Program-made: the position numbers and the translations under genes
Shown here: piece by piece, positions 1 through 8,234 of the stretch
Layout: every line of letters begins with the position of its first letter
Numbering within the stretch: position 1 is the first letter of the stretch
The notes under the pieces: generated by a model
The model's input: the letters and a program-made list of their open reading frames with translations, nothing else
The model's database searches: none
Told to the model about the DNA's origin: nothing
Source of the DNA: Massilia violaceinigra
Lineage (GTDB): Bacteria; Pseudomonadota; Gammaproteobacteria; Burkholderiales; Burkholderiaceae_D
Reading direction: 5' to 3'
DNA: 64,000 nucleotides
NCBI RefSeq assembly: GCF_002752675.1
Contig: NZ_CP024608.1
Location: 6,200,001-6,264,000 of the forward strand

Positions 1-175
1 AGCACACGCCGGCGGCGATGAACAGAATCGGGCTGTTGATGCCCATCTGGGCCGAACCGGGGATCAGGGTGCCGATGGTGTTGCTGTTGAAAATCCAGCG
101 CACCGCCACAAGCGTGCCCAGCAGGCCGACAAACAGGCCGGCGGTTTGTTCGGCCGAGAAGACGAATTTTTTCAT
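1..175 (-). CDS. N-terminal part of a membrane protein (partial)
   Basis: An ATG at 175 on the minus strand opens a frame that runs off the left edge of the window, giving 58 residues. It begins MKKFVFSAEQTAG and has a hydrophobic stretch (residues about 13-26), a short polar loop, and a second hydrophobic stretch at the edge, so two N-terminal membrane segments are likely. No catalytic domain lies in the visible part and I cannot name the family. The start is supported only by the open frame and high-GC codon use; the ribosome-binding site is weak. Confidence 0.5.
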   Translation of the reverse strand, partial: MKKFVFSAEQTAGLFVGLLGTLVAVRWIFNSNTIGTLIPGSAQMGINSPILFIAAGVC

Positions 176-336
176 GGGGAAGCCAGGGTGCGGACTGGTA
201 AAGGTTACCACAGGAAAATGAGCGTAGCCACCGGCTCCGAGCGTTGTATTCCAGCCACGCGTATTGATGAGATCGTACTGTCGAGCTTGGTGGTTGTCTC
301 TGGGCATCACGCCGGCGCCGGAACCCGGTTAAACTG

Positions 337-1239
337 ATGCTTATGAACAATTCTCGAAAAGTCGCCGGCGTGGCCGGCATCGTCAGCGTGCTGTGGGTGG
401 GCGTGACGGCGGCCATTGCCGCCAGCCAGCGCCGGCTGGTCTTCAATCCGACCGTCAAGCGCGAAGTCGACAATCCGCGCAGCAGCGGCCACCGCACGCG
501 CGCCATCGTGCTGCGCGCGCGCGACGGCACCAAGCTGTCGGGCTGGCTGATGACGCCCCAGATTCCGGGTCCGCACCCGGCCGTGGTGTATTTCGGCGGC
601 CGCTCGGAAGAAGTGTCCTGGGTGGTGCGCGATGCCGGCAAGCTGTTTCCCGGCATGGCAGTGCTGGCCGTCAATTATCGCGGTTACGGCAATTCGCATG
701 GCGAGCCGGCCGAAGCCCACATGGTCGAAGATGGCCGCCTGCTGTTCGACTGGCTGGCCGAGCGCCCCCACGTCGATCCGCAGCGGGTGGCGGTGGTCGG
801 GCGCAGCCTCGGTTCCGGGGTGGCGGTGCAGGTGGCGCTGGAGCGCCCGGCGCATTCGCTGGTGCTGATCACGCCCTACGATTCCATTCTGGCCATTGCC
901 AAGCGCAAGTTCCGCGCGGTGCCGGTCGAGTACGTACTGCGCCACCGTTTCGAGTCGGTCAAGTACGCGTCCTCGCTGACCGCACCGACCTATGTGCTGC
1001 GCGCCGCCTTCGACGACATCGTGCCGCATTCGCATACCGACCTGCTGGTGGCCCAGCTGGGCAAGCTGCACCTGGACGAAACCGTGCCCGACTCGGACCA
1101 CATGAACATTCCCTACCTGGAAGCGACCCAGGAGCGCATCGCCGCGTTCCTGAGCACCCGATTTGCCCAGCCGATCGGGGACATTCCACTGGCTACCGCC
1201 CTGCCCGCGCAAGCCGTCAGCGCCGGCAAGACGCTGTAA
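337..1239 (+). CDS. Alpha/beta hydrolase, YfhR/BEM46-like
   Basis: A 300-residue serine hydrolase. An N-terminal hydrophobic segment (residues about 10-27) suggests a membrane anchor or uncleaved signal. The hydrolase core shows an oxyanion-type strand (VVYFGG), the strand with NYRGYGNS, a nucleophile elbow GRSLGSG (Ser near 157), an Asp in FDDIVP (about 225) and a His in DSDHMN (about 253), which is a complete triad in the usual order. The architecture matches single-pass membrane-anchored alpha/beta hydrolases of the BEM46/YfhR type, whose substrates are mostly unknown. The start could also be the ATG six bases downstream. It stands alone and converges with a PEP-CTERM gene. Confidence 0.8.
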   Translation: MLMNNSRKVAGVAGIVSVLWVGVTAAIAASQRRLVFNPTVKREVDNPRSSGHRTRAIVLRARDGTKLSGWLMTPQIPGPHPAVVYFGGRSEEVSWVVRDAGKLFPGMAVLAVNYRGYGNSHGEPAEAHMVEDGRLLFDWLAERPHVDPQRVAVVGRSLGSGVAVQVALERPAHSLVLITPYDSILAIAKRKFRAVPVEYVLRHRFESVKYASSLTAPTYVLRAAFDDIVPHSHTDLLVAQLGKLHLDETVPDSDHMNIPYLEATQERIAAFLSTRFAQPIGDIPLATALPAQAVSAGKTL

Positions 1240-1251
1240 GGCGCGTCCGCT

Positions 1252-1863
1252 TCAGCGCTGGCGGCGCCGCGCCAGTACCAGTCCCAGCACCGCGGTCCCG
1301 GCCAGGGTCAGGGTCAGGCTGCCCGGTTCCGGCACCGGGCTGGGCGGAACGACATTTTCGAAGCGCAGATTGTCGAGCGCCAGCGCACCGTTGACGACCG
1401 GCAGGGTGCGAAACACCACGCGGTCGAAGCCGGACAAAAATTCGATGCCGATGAAGGACCCATCGATACCGTCGCCACCGGTGTCGAAGAAGGTGCTGCC
1501 GACCAGGGTATTGCCGAGGTAGGCGTCGACGAAGGTGTCATCCTCCGGATTGGTGCTCGCGTCCGCGCCGAGCCGCGTGATCACCGACGAAAACACGATG
1601 CTGCCGTCGATCTCGGGCGAGCCGTCGATGAACTTGATCGCCACCCGGCTCGGCGGCGCCGGCGAGGTCGCATACACGTCGAGGTCGAAATTGACGAAGG
1701 TCGCGCCGAGCGCCGCGTACTGGCTGCCGATCGGACCGGCAACGGCATCCTCGAAATCGATCAGGGTCGGTGCGGTGAAGCCGCCGGCGCCGATCACGCC
1801 GGCCTGCGCCGTTCCGGCCAGCAATAGCGCCGCGCAAGCCGCGGCGGTCATTTTACCTATCAT
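1252..1863 (-). CDS. PEP-CTERM sorting domain protein
   Basis: A 203-residue exported protein. It has a signal peptide (MIGKMTAAACAALLLAGTAQA) and a beta-rich middle with DFEDAVAGPIGSQYAALGA, a pattern seen in PEP-CTERM proteins that resemble small lectin-like or coagulation-factor folds. The C-terminus is a full sorting signal: VPEPGSL, a hydrophobic helix and the basic tail ARRRQR. In known systems the tail is recognised by exosortase (EpsH/XrtA), and the cargo is released into the exopolysaccharide matrix. No exosortase gene lies in this window. The function of the mature domain is unknown. Confidence 0.88.
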   Translation of the reverse strand: MIGKMTAAACAALLLAGTAQAGVIGAGGFTAPTLIDFEDAVAGPIGSQYAALGATFVNFDLDVYATSPAPPSRVAIKFIDGSPEIDGSIVFSSVITRLGADASTNPEDDTFVDAYLGNTLVGSTFFDTGGDGIDGSFIGIEFLSGFDRVVFRTLPVVNGALALDNLRFENVVPPSPVPEPGSLTLTLAGTAVLGLVLARRRQR

Positions 1864-2006
1864 ATATTCTCCTTATTCTGATGAGCAAACCTGTAACCAT
1901 GCGAAGCAATATGCGTACCCGCAACAAGTAGTCAATCTTTTCAGCGACTTAGCGCAACACAAACGGTTTCTCTTAGCTCGGCTGTAAAGAATGCCGACAT
2001 GGCCGG

Positions 2007-2015
2007 TGATATAAT
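2007..2015 (+). promoter_or_regulatory. Extended -10 promoter for the 2073-6966 gene run
   Basis: A perfect TATAAT at 2010-2015 is preceded by TGA (extended -10, TGn). No good -35 hexamer sits 16-18 nt upstream, as expected of extended -10 promoters. Predicted transcription start is near 2022, about 50 nt before the ATG at 2073. Confidence 0.55.
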
Positions 2016-2072
2016 CTTGTCTTCCGGACAGCTTCCCCAGCCGCCGGATTCGACAACCTACTCCCAGCGCCC

Positions 2073-3242
2073 ATGCCTGTCCTGCTCAACGACCTGCCCC
2101 GGCAACGCATCCTGTCGGTCGACGCCTTTCGTGGCCTCACCTTCGTTCTCATGCTTTTCGTCAATTACCTGGCCGGTGCGCGCGGCGTGCCGGCCTGGCT
2201 GCTGCACGTGGACGGCGCGGCCGACGGCATGGGCCTGGCCGATATCGTGTTTCCCGGCTTCCTGTTTGCCGTGGGCATGTCGATTCCCTTCGGCGTGAAC
2301 AGCCGCATCGCGCGCGGCGACGCCGCGCTGCGGGTGTTCGGCCATACGGCTTATCGCGCGCTGGCGCTGATCGTGATGGGCGTGTTCATGGTCAATGCCG
2401 AGTCCGGTTATAGCGAGCAAGCCATGCGCATGCCGATCGCGGCCTGGTCGCTGGCGTTCTACGCGGCCGTGCTGCTGGTGTGGGGCGTGTACCGTTTCGA
2501 CCACGCCCTGCTCAACCGCTGCCTGCGCGCGCTCGGCGTGGCGCTGCTGGCGGCGCTGGCCCTCGTCTGGCGCGGCGCCGACGGCACCAGCATGATGACG
2601 CCGCAGTGGTGGGGCATCCTCGGCCTGATCGGCTGGGCCTACCTGGCCGGCGCCGTGCTGTACCAGCTGGCGCGCGGGCAACTGACGCTGCTGCTGGGCG
2701 CCATGCTGGCCTGCCTGAGCCTGTACATGCTCACCACCCGCAGCGGGGTCGGCACGGCGCTGGCCGGCCATGCCATCCACAGCCTCATCGTGCTGGCCGG
2801 GCTGGTATGCGCGCTGCTGTTTTTCGACGGCCAACGCCCTGCCGCGCCGCGCCTGCGCCATGGCGCCGCCTTCGCGGCCGTGCTGGCGGCGGCGGCCTGG
2901 GTGCTGCACCGCTGGTACCCGGTCTCGAAGATCGGCGCCACCCCGCCCTGGGCTTTGTATTGCGGCGCACTGTGCGTGGCGCTGTTCGCGCTGCTCTACT
3001 GGCTGGTGGAAGTGCGCGCGGCGCGGCGCTGGACGGTGCTGGTCGAACCGGCCGCGACCAGTCCGCTGATCACCTATCTGCTGCCGTTCGCCATCGGCGC
3101 CGTCATCAGCCTGGCCGGAGCCCACTTCCGGCCCGCCCTGGTCGAAGGCAACAGCGCATTGCTGGCCGCGGCCGTGTTTACAGCCACGATGGTGCTGGTG
3201 GTTGCGCGCCTGAACATACATAATTGCAAGCTCAAGATTTAA
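2073..3242 (+). CDS. HGSNAT-like membrane acyltransferase (DUF5009/DUF1624 family)
   Basis: A 389-residue integral membrane protein with about ten hydrophobic segments. The N-terminus RILSVDAFRGLTFVLMLFVN followed by DGMGLADIVFPGFLFAVGMS is diagnostic of the heparan-alpha-glucosaminide N-acetyltransferase-like family, in which bacterial members are thought to transfer acyl groups to sugars across the inner membrane. The start at 2073 places the family motif directly after the N-terminus and follows a TATAAT promoter. The stop lies 13 nt before the chitinase ATG, so the two are probably co-transcribed. A role in handling glucosamine-type sugars from chitin is a guess from the neighbour only. 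Confidence 0.82.
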   Translation: MPVLLNDLPRQRILSVDAFRGLTFVLMLFVNYLAGARGVPAWLLHVDGAADGMGLADIVFPGFLFAVGMSIPFGVNSRIARGDAALRVFGHTAYRALALIVMGVFMVNAESGYSEQAMRMPIAAWSLAFYAAVLLVWGVYRFDHALLNRCLRALGVALLAALALVWRGADGTSMMTPQWWGILGLIGWAYLAGAVLYQLARGQLTLLLGAMLACLSLYMLTTRSGVGTALAGHAIHSLIVLAGLVCALLFFDGQRPAAPRLRHGAAFAAVLAAAAWVLHRWYPVSKIGATPPWALYCGALCVALFALLYWLVEVRAARRWTVLVEPAATSPLITYLLPFAIGAVISLAGAHFRPALVEGNSALLAAAVFTATMVLVVARLNIHNCKLKI

Positions 3243-3255
3243 GCATGGAGGAACG

Positions 3256-4578
3256 ATGTCGCACACAATCCGCATGAACAAGCTCAGCCGGGCCCTGGCC
3301 CTGGCGGCGGCCGTCGGCGCCGGCGCGGCGCATGCCGCCGGACCGGTCCAGGTCGGCTCGTACTACACGGCCTGGAGCACCGAACAAGGCTTTCGCCTGA
3401 AACAGCTCGACCAGGCCGGCGTGGCCGCCCGCTTCACGTTCCTGAACTACGCCTTCGCCAATCTGTACAAGATGCCGGACGACACCTACCGCTGCGACAG
3501 CGGGCGCGACATCAAGGATGCGGCCGACGGCGCCGGCATGCGCGCCACGCTCGACTACGCGCACCACTTCAGCGCCAGCGAATCGGTCGACGGCAGCGCC
3601 GACGGTCCATCCCAGCCGCTGGCGGGCAACTTCAACCAGTTGCGCCAGCTCAAGGCCAAGCATCCCAAGCTGAAAGTGATGCTGGCCATCGGCGGCGCCG
3701 AATGGTCGCGCTGGTTCTCGGCCGGCGCCGCCACCGCGCCGCTGCGGCGCGCGCTGGTATCGTCCTGCATCGACATGTACATCAAGGGCGACTTGCCGCT
3801 GCTCAACGGCCATGGCGGCAAGGGCGCCGCGGCCGGCCTGTTCGACGGCTTCGACATCGACTGGGAGTACCCGGGCGTGCCGCTGATGGCGTACAACACC
3901 ATCAGCCCGGCGGACAAGCAGAATTTCACGCTGCTGCTGGCGGAGTTCCGCAGCCAGCTCAATGCGCTGGGCAAGAAGCAGCGCAAGAAATACTACCTGA
4001 CGGCGGCCGTCAACAGCGGCGCGAAAACCACCGATGCCGCCGAGCCGGACAAGTACAGCAAGTCGCTCGACTGGATCAACCTGATGACCTACGACTTCAC
4101 CGGCGGCTGGAACAAGCAGGGCCCGACCGGCTTTCACTCGAACCTGTACGCCGACCCGGGCAGCCCCGACACCGACAAGCAGAGCGTCCACACCGGCGTG
4201 CAGCGCTTTTTGAAGGCTGGCGTGCCGGCCAAAAAACTGGTCATCGGCGTGCCCTTCTACGCGCGCGGCTGGAGCGGCGTGCCGCCGGCGCGCTACGGCC
4301 TGTACCAGAGCGCGGGCGCCCCGGCGCGGGGATTCGAGGAAGGCACCGAGAAATACTCGACCCTGGCCCCGCGCAAGACGCCCAAGTTCTACCATCCGAT
4401 CAGCAAGCAGCTGTGGACCTACGATAACGGCATTTTCTGGACCTATGACGATCCGCTGGTGATCAAGGAAAAGGCCGCCTACGTGCGCGACAACCGCCTG
4501 GGCGGCATGATGTCGTGGGCGCTGGACCAGGACGACACCGAGTTTTCGCTGTCCAAAGCCATGCTCGAGGCGCAGTGA
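3256..4578 (+). CDS. Secreted GH18 chitinase
   Basis: A 440-residue glycoside hydrolase family 18 enzyme. Residues 1-27 form a signal peptide ending near AGAAHAAG. The catalytic motif FDGFDIDWEYPG lies at about 195-206, with the full DxxDxDxE set; the Glu is the proton donor in retaining, substrate-assisted hydrolysis of beta-1,4-GlcNAc chains. Other GH18 landmarks are KVMLAIGGAEWSRWFS, INLMTYDFTGGWN and the late SWALDQDD segment. A Shine-Dalgarno GGAGG precedes the ATG at 3256. There is no carbohydrate-binding module, unlike the second GH18 at 28313. The stop overlaps the GTG start of the next gene. Confidence 0.92.
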   Translation: MSHTIRMNKLSRALALAAAVGAGAAHAAGPVQVGSYYTAWSTEQGFRLKQLDQAGVAARFTFLNYAFANLYKMPDDTYRCDSGRDIKDAADGAGMRATLDYAHHFSASESVDGSADGPSQPLAGNFNQLRQLKAKHPKLKVMLAIGGAEWSRWFSAGAATAPLRRALVSSCIDMYIKGDLPLLNGHGGKGAAAGLFDGFDIDWEYPGVPLMAYNTISPADKQNFTLLLAEFRSQLNALGKKQRKKYYLTAAVNSGAKTTDAAEPDKYSKSLDWINLMTYDFTGGWNKQGPTGFHSNLYADPGSPDTDKQSVHTGVQRFLKAGVPAKKLVIGVPFYARGWSGVPPARYGLYQSAGAPARGFEEGTEKYSTLAPRKTPKFYHPISKQLWTYDNGIFWTYDDPLVIKEKAAYVRDNRLGGMMSWALDQDDTEFSLSKAMLEAQ

Positions 4579-5132
4579 CGGCCGGCCCTCCGGCGCGCGT
4601 GCGCGAGGTCGTGGTCCTGTTCGCGCACGCGGCGCCGCAGCGCTCGCGCGTGAACCGCCGCCTGGCCGAGGCCGCGCGCAGCGTGCCCGGGGTCGAACTG
4701 GTCGACCTGTACGGCACCTACCCCGACTTTTACATCGACGTGGCGGCCGAGCAGGACAACCTGGCCGATGCCAGCGCCCTGGTGTTCCTGCAGCCGATCC
4801 AGTGGTACGGCATGCCGGCCCTGCTCAAGGAATGGGTCGACATGGTGCTGGTGCCCGGCTGGGCCTACGGCGCCGGCGCCAGCGCGCTGCAGGGCAAGGG
4901 TTTCTGGCTGGTGGCCTCGACCGGCAGCCCGCTTGATGCCTACGCGCCGGGCGCCACCCACGGCTACCCGTTCGAGGCGTTCCTGCCCCCCTATCGCCAG
5001 ATTGCCGCCCTGTGCGGCATGGACTGGATCGACCCGCACATCCTGCACGCCGCGCACCGGGTCAGCGACGAGGCGCTGGACGCCCACGTCGACGCCTTTA
5101 CCGCCCGCCTGACGGCGCTGGCCAGCGCCTGA
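4575..5132 (+). CDS. kefF: KefF-like NAD(P)H dehydrogenase / flavodoxin-fold ancillary protein
   Basis: A 185-residue flavodoxin-fold protein. The N-terminal strand VVVLFAHAAPQRSRVN binds FMN in this family, and QPIQWYGMPALLKEWVD (about 74-90) plus the following GWAYG are signatures of KefF/MdaB/NQO-type quinone reductases. KefF binds and activates the glutathione-gated K+ exporter KefC, whose gene is 25 nt downstream, so the assignment is well supported by context. The best start is the GTG at 4575, which overlaps the chitinase TGA (GTGA); upstream in-frame ATG codons lie deep in the chitinase gene. Translational coupling to a chitinase gene is odd and is probably organisational only. Confidence 0.85.
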   Translation: MTAGPPARVREVVVLFAHAAPQRSRVNRRLAEAARSVPGVELVDLYGTYPDFYIDVAAEQDNLADASALVFLQPIQWYGMPALLKEWVDMVLVPGWAYGAGASALQGKGFWLVASTGSPLDAYAPGATHGYPFEAFLPPYRQIAALCGMDWIDPHILHAAHRVSDEALDAHVDAFTARLTALASA

Positions 5133-5157
5133 ATCCCCCTTAGAAAGCTTTGCGACG

Positions 5158-6966
5158 ATGGAACACGGTTTGCTGCTTAACGCACTGATCTACCTGGCGG
5201 CGGCGGTGATTGCCGTACCGATCGCCAAAAAACTTGGCCTGGGCGCCGTCCTCGGCTACCTGCTGGCCGGCATCGCCATCGGCCCATGGGGGCTGGGCCT
5301 GATCGGCGAGGTCGAAGACATCCTGCACATTTCCGAATTCGGCGTGGTGCTGCTGCTGTTCGTGATCGGCCTCGAACTCGAACCGAAGCGCCTGTGGGCC
5401 ATGCGGCGCGCCATTTTCGGACGCGGCGCGGCCCAGGTGCTGGGCGTGAGCGGCGCCCTGTGCGCGGCCGCCATGCTGGCCGGCATCGACTGGAAGGTGG
5501 CGCTGATTGCCTCCCTCGGGCTGTCGCTGTCGTCGACCGCGATCGCGCTGGCCACCCTGGACGAGCGCAACCTGATGACCACCCCGACCGGCTCGGCCAG
5601 CTTCGCCATTTTGCTGTTCCAGGACATGGCCGCCATTCCCATGATCGCCGTGGTGCCGCTCCTGGGCGTGGCCGCCGCCGAAGGGTCCGAACAGGGCTGG
5701 CTGGGCGCGCTCAAGGTGGTCGCCGTCATCGGCGGCCTGATCTTCGCCGGACGCCACCTGGTGCGTCCGCTGCTGCGCATCATCGTCAAGACCGGCCTGC
5801 GCGAGATCTTTACCGCGTTTGCGCTGCTGCTGGTCATTGCCATTGCGCTCCTGATGCAGTGGGTCGGCATGTCGATGGCGCTGGGCGCCTTCATGGCCGG
5901 CATGCTGCTGGCCGACTCCGAATACCGCCACGCGCTCGAGACCGACCTGGAGCCGTTCAAGGGCTTGCTGCTGGGGCTGTTTTTCATCGCGGTCGGCATG
6001 TCGGTCGACTTCGGCGTGTTCATGGCGCAGCCATGGCTGATCCTGGGGCTGGTGGCGGCCTTCTTGTGCATCAAGATCGCGGTGCTGTACGGGATCAGCA
6101 AGCTGGCCGAGATTCCGCGCAGCCAGCAGGCGCTGTTCGCCTTCATCTTGTCGCAGGGCGGGGAGTTTGCCTTCGTCGTGTTCGGCGCGGCCGAGGCGGC
6201 CAAGGTATTCAGCGCCGAGGTGGCGTCCATCCTGGTGGTCGTGGTGGCGCTGTCGATGGTGGTCACGCCGCTGCTGCTGATCGCGCACGACCGCCTGATC
6301 GCGCCGCGCTACCGCGCCGACAAGAAGCGCCAGGCCGACAAGATCGTCCCCAACGACGAGCATGTGATCATTGCCGGCTTCGGGCGCTTCGGCCAGATCG
6401 TCGGGCGCCTGCTGACCGCCAACGGCGTCAAGCTGACCGTGCTCGACCACGACCCGGACCAGATCGACCTGGTGCGCCGCTTCGGCAGCGAAGTCTTTTA
6501 CGGCGACGTGACCCGCATCGACCTGCTGCACGCGGCCGGCGCGGCAAGGGCCCGCGCGCTGGTGGTGGCGGTCGACGATATCGACGACAGCCTGAAGCTG
6601 GTCGATGCGGTGCGGCGCGAGTTTCCCACCTTGAAAATCATGGCGCGGGCGCGCAACGTGACCCATTATTTCGACCTGCGCGACCGCGGCGTGACCATCA
6701 TCCAGCGCGAGACGTTCGAAGCGGCGCTGATGCTGGGGCGCGATGTGCTGCACGAGCTCGGATTCGGCGCTTACCAGGCGCGCCAGGCGGCCAGCAAGTT
6801 CCGCATGTTCAACCTGCGCAGCCTGGACAAGATATATCCGTATTACAAGGACAAGGAACAGTTCCTGTCGGTGGCCAAGCAGGCGCGCGAGGAACTCGAA
6901 GCCATGTTCGCGCTCGATGCCGAACTGACCGCCGAGGAAAACAAGAATGGGTGGGATGGGACGTAG
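5158..6966 (+). CDS. kefC: Glutathione-regulated potassium-efflux system protein KefC
   Basis: A 602-residue CPA2-family monovalent cation:proton antiporter. Residues 1-380 contain about 12 membrane segments, beginning LLLNALIYLAAAVIAVPIAK and including GVVLLLFVIGLELEP, typical of KefB/KefC. A cytoplasmic RCK/TrkA-N domain starts near residue 399 with HVIIAGFGRFGQIVG (GxGxxG nucleotide-binding loop) and continues with LDHDPDQIDLVRRFGSEVFY. In electrophile stress KefC releases K+, and the resulting cytoplasmic acidification is protective. The gene follows kefF, which matches the usual kefFC order. Confidence 0.93.
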   Translation: MEHGLLLNALIYLAAAVIAVPIAKKLGLGAVLGYLLAGIAIGPWGLGLIGEVEDILHISEFGVVLLLFVIGLELEPKRLWAMRRAIFGRGAAQVLGVSGALCAAAMLAGIDWKVALIASLGLSLSSTAIALATLDERNLMTTPTGSASFAILLFQDMAAIPMIAVVPLLGVAAAEGSEQGWLGALKVVAVIGGLIFAGRHLVRPLLRIIVKTGLREIFTAFALLLVIAIALLMQWVGMSMALGAFMAGMLLADSEYRHALETDLEPFKGLLLGLFFIAVGMSVDFGVFMAQPWLILGLVAAFLCIKIAVLYGISKLAEIPRSQQALFAFILSQGGEFAFVVFGAAEAAKVFSAEVASILVVVVALSMVVTPLLLIAHDRLIAPRYRADKKRQADKIVPNDEHVIIAGFGRFGQIVGRLLTANGVKLTVLDHDPDQIDLVRRFGSEVFYGDVTRIDLLHAAGAARARALVVAVDDIDDSLKLVDAVRREFPTLKIMARARNVTHYFDLRDRGVTIIQRETFEAALMLGRDVLHELGFGAYQARQAASKFRMFNLRSLDKIYPYYKDKEQFLSVAKQAREELEAMFALDAELTAEENKNGWDGT

Positions 6967-7002
6967 CCAGTGCCGGTCGCGCAGGAAAGGTCCTGGCACT
7001 GG
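6967..7002 (+). terminator. Nested hairpin after kefC
   Basis: CCAGTGCC (6967-6974) pairs with GGCACTGG (6995-7002). Inside it CAGGA (6982-6986) pairs with TCCTG (6991-6995) around an AAGG loop. It begins at the kefC stop codon and has no U-tract, so it may end the transcript with Rho or protect its 3' end. Confidence 0.5.
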
Positions 7003-7203
7003 TCGCCAATCTTCCACGGCCGCTCGCAGTGGCCAGCCATCTTGCAGGGAAATCGCGTCGATATTGAACCAGACCGGATGGACGTGGTCAAACGATGTAA
7101 CAAGCCGCTCGCTGCCTGGGAAGGATCGCCCATGACTTGAGGTGCGCCTCTCTCGCACAGGACCGGCGGAATGGCTCGACTATCCCCGATAAAAAGGTGC
7201 ACC

Positions 7204-7503
7204 ATGGCATTCGTTATGGATAGAAAAACGCTGTTGGCAATCAACCGCCGTGCGGCCGAAATGCTACGCGAGATGGACAGGCGCGGCGACGTTTTCACAT
7301 CCCCCGGGAAAGCGCCGCCCGGGCCATGCGATTCCGAGGCCGTCGCGGCGGACGCCGATCTGTGGCCGTCGCCAACGACCCAGTTCAGCCTTGAAGAAAT
7401 ACGGGAAGCGTTCAGGATTGCGAACAAAAGGCTCAACAGCATCTACGCAAGCGAGACCATCAAGGCCCGGGCGCTGCCGGACGACAGCGACGGATCGACA
7501 TGA
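7204..7503 (+). CDS. Orphan small protein, first of an overlapping pair
   Basis: A 99-residue soluble protein I do not recognise. It starts MAFVMDRKTLLAINRRAAEM, has an amphipathic N-terminal helix, a Pro/Gly-rich linker near 35-50, then a helical stretch FSLEEIREAFRIANKRLNS. The ATG at 7204 is chosen over the in-frame ATG at 7171 because AAAAAGG lies at the right distance upstream. Its stop overlaps the next ATG (ATGA at 7500), so the pair is translationally coupled. Base composition is slightly less GC-rich than the flanking kefC gene, which suggests accessory origin. Confidence 0.6.
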   Translation: MAFVMDRKTLLAINRRAAEMLREMDRRGDVFTSPGKAPPGPCDSEAVAADADLWPSPTTQFSLEEIREAFRIANKRLNSIYASETIKARALPDDSDGST

Positions 7504-8051
7504 CTACCCGCCAAAGCGTGTACAGCCTGCTGGTACCGGATCCGGGCGATACGCTTGCTTACACGCAATACAAGCAGCATAAGGTGGAAACCTGTTCAGA
7601 GATCGCGTCGTCCACGGGACGCGCACCCACGTCGGACGAGATGAGCGCCTTTGAACGCGCGGCGAAGACGCCGATGGGAATTGCCATGTATCAGCGACGG
7701 GCGGTGACCTTGGCAAATGCATTTCTTGACGCAACGCTTGAATCGAGAAAGGCGAGGCTGGAAGCCGAATTCATGACAACGGCGATTGGTCAACAGTTGG
7801 CCACGATCCTTGCCCATCAACGTGCACGCAAAGGCCTCATCGGCTGGCTCAAGGACGTGAGCGCCAATCTGAGCGTGAATGTCCTGACGATCCTGTTCAT
7901 TGCAGCGCTGGTTTTCGGCTACCGTCTCCTTGATGGCTGGCTGAACCATCTGAGCACGCTCACAGGTGTCAGTTCCACTGAAAAATCCGGTCGGCCCGCG
8001 CTTGCCGACTGGGCCGGCGACCCTGTCATCGCCGCGTTGACCGGTACATAA
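7500..8051 (+). CDS. Orphan single-pass membrane protein, second of the pair
   Basis: A 183-residue protein of unknown family. Residues about 1-115 are polar and helical (for example SDEMSAFERAAKTPMGIAM and LANAFLDATLESRKARLEAE). A hydrophobic helix VNVLTILFIAALVFGYRLL sits near 123-141, followed by a short tail of about 40 residues. It is coupled to the preceding gene by an ATGA overlap, and a strong hairpin follows at 8061. The two probably form one small unit, such as a membrane-anchored partner and a soluble partner, but nothing in the sequence gives a function. Confidence 0.6.
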   Translation: MTTRQSVYSLLVPDPGDTLAYTQYKQHKVETCSEIASSTGRAPTSDEMSAFERAAKTPMGIAMYQRRAVTLANAFLDATLESRKARLEAEFMTTAIGQQLATILAHQRARKGLIGWLKDVSANLSVNVLTILFIAALVFGYRLLDGWLNHLSTLTGVSSTEKSGRPALADWAGDPVIAALTGT

Positions 8052-8060
8052 CGGCCCGAC

Positions 8061-8085
8061 ACTGCCCGCCGCGACGGCGGGCAGT
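8061..8085 (+). terminator. Strong hairpin closing the orphan pair
   Basis: An 11-bp perfect stem (ACTGCCCGCCG / CGGCGGGCAGT) with a three-base loop starts 9 nt after the stop at 8051. No U-tract follows. Confidence 0.6.
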
Positions 8086-8234
8086 AGCCCGCTGGCCCGC
8101 TTGCGGCCGATCACGTGTTGACGGCCCTGCCCCCTGCTTCATCCGTGCCAGCCTCGCTGTACTTACCGCTGTCGCCGCCAGCGCTGTAGAATCGCGCTCA
8201 CCGGCATTTCAATAACGATAACAACACCACGTCC

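Noticed and set aside
5140..7158. Long minus-strand frame antisense to kefC.
   Set aside because: KefC is unmistakable on the plus strand; the antisense product is low-complexity (HRQ/DGE-rich) and has no fold.
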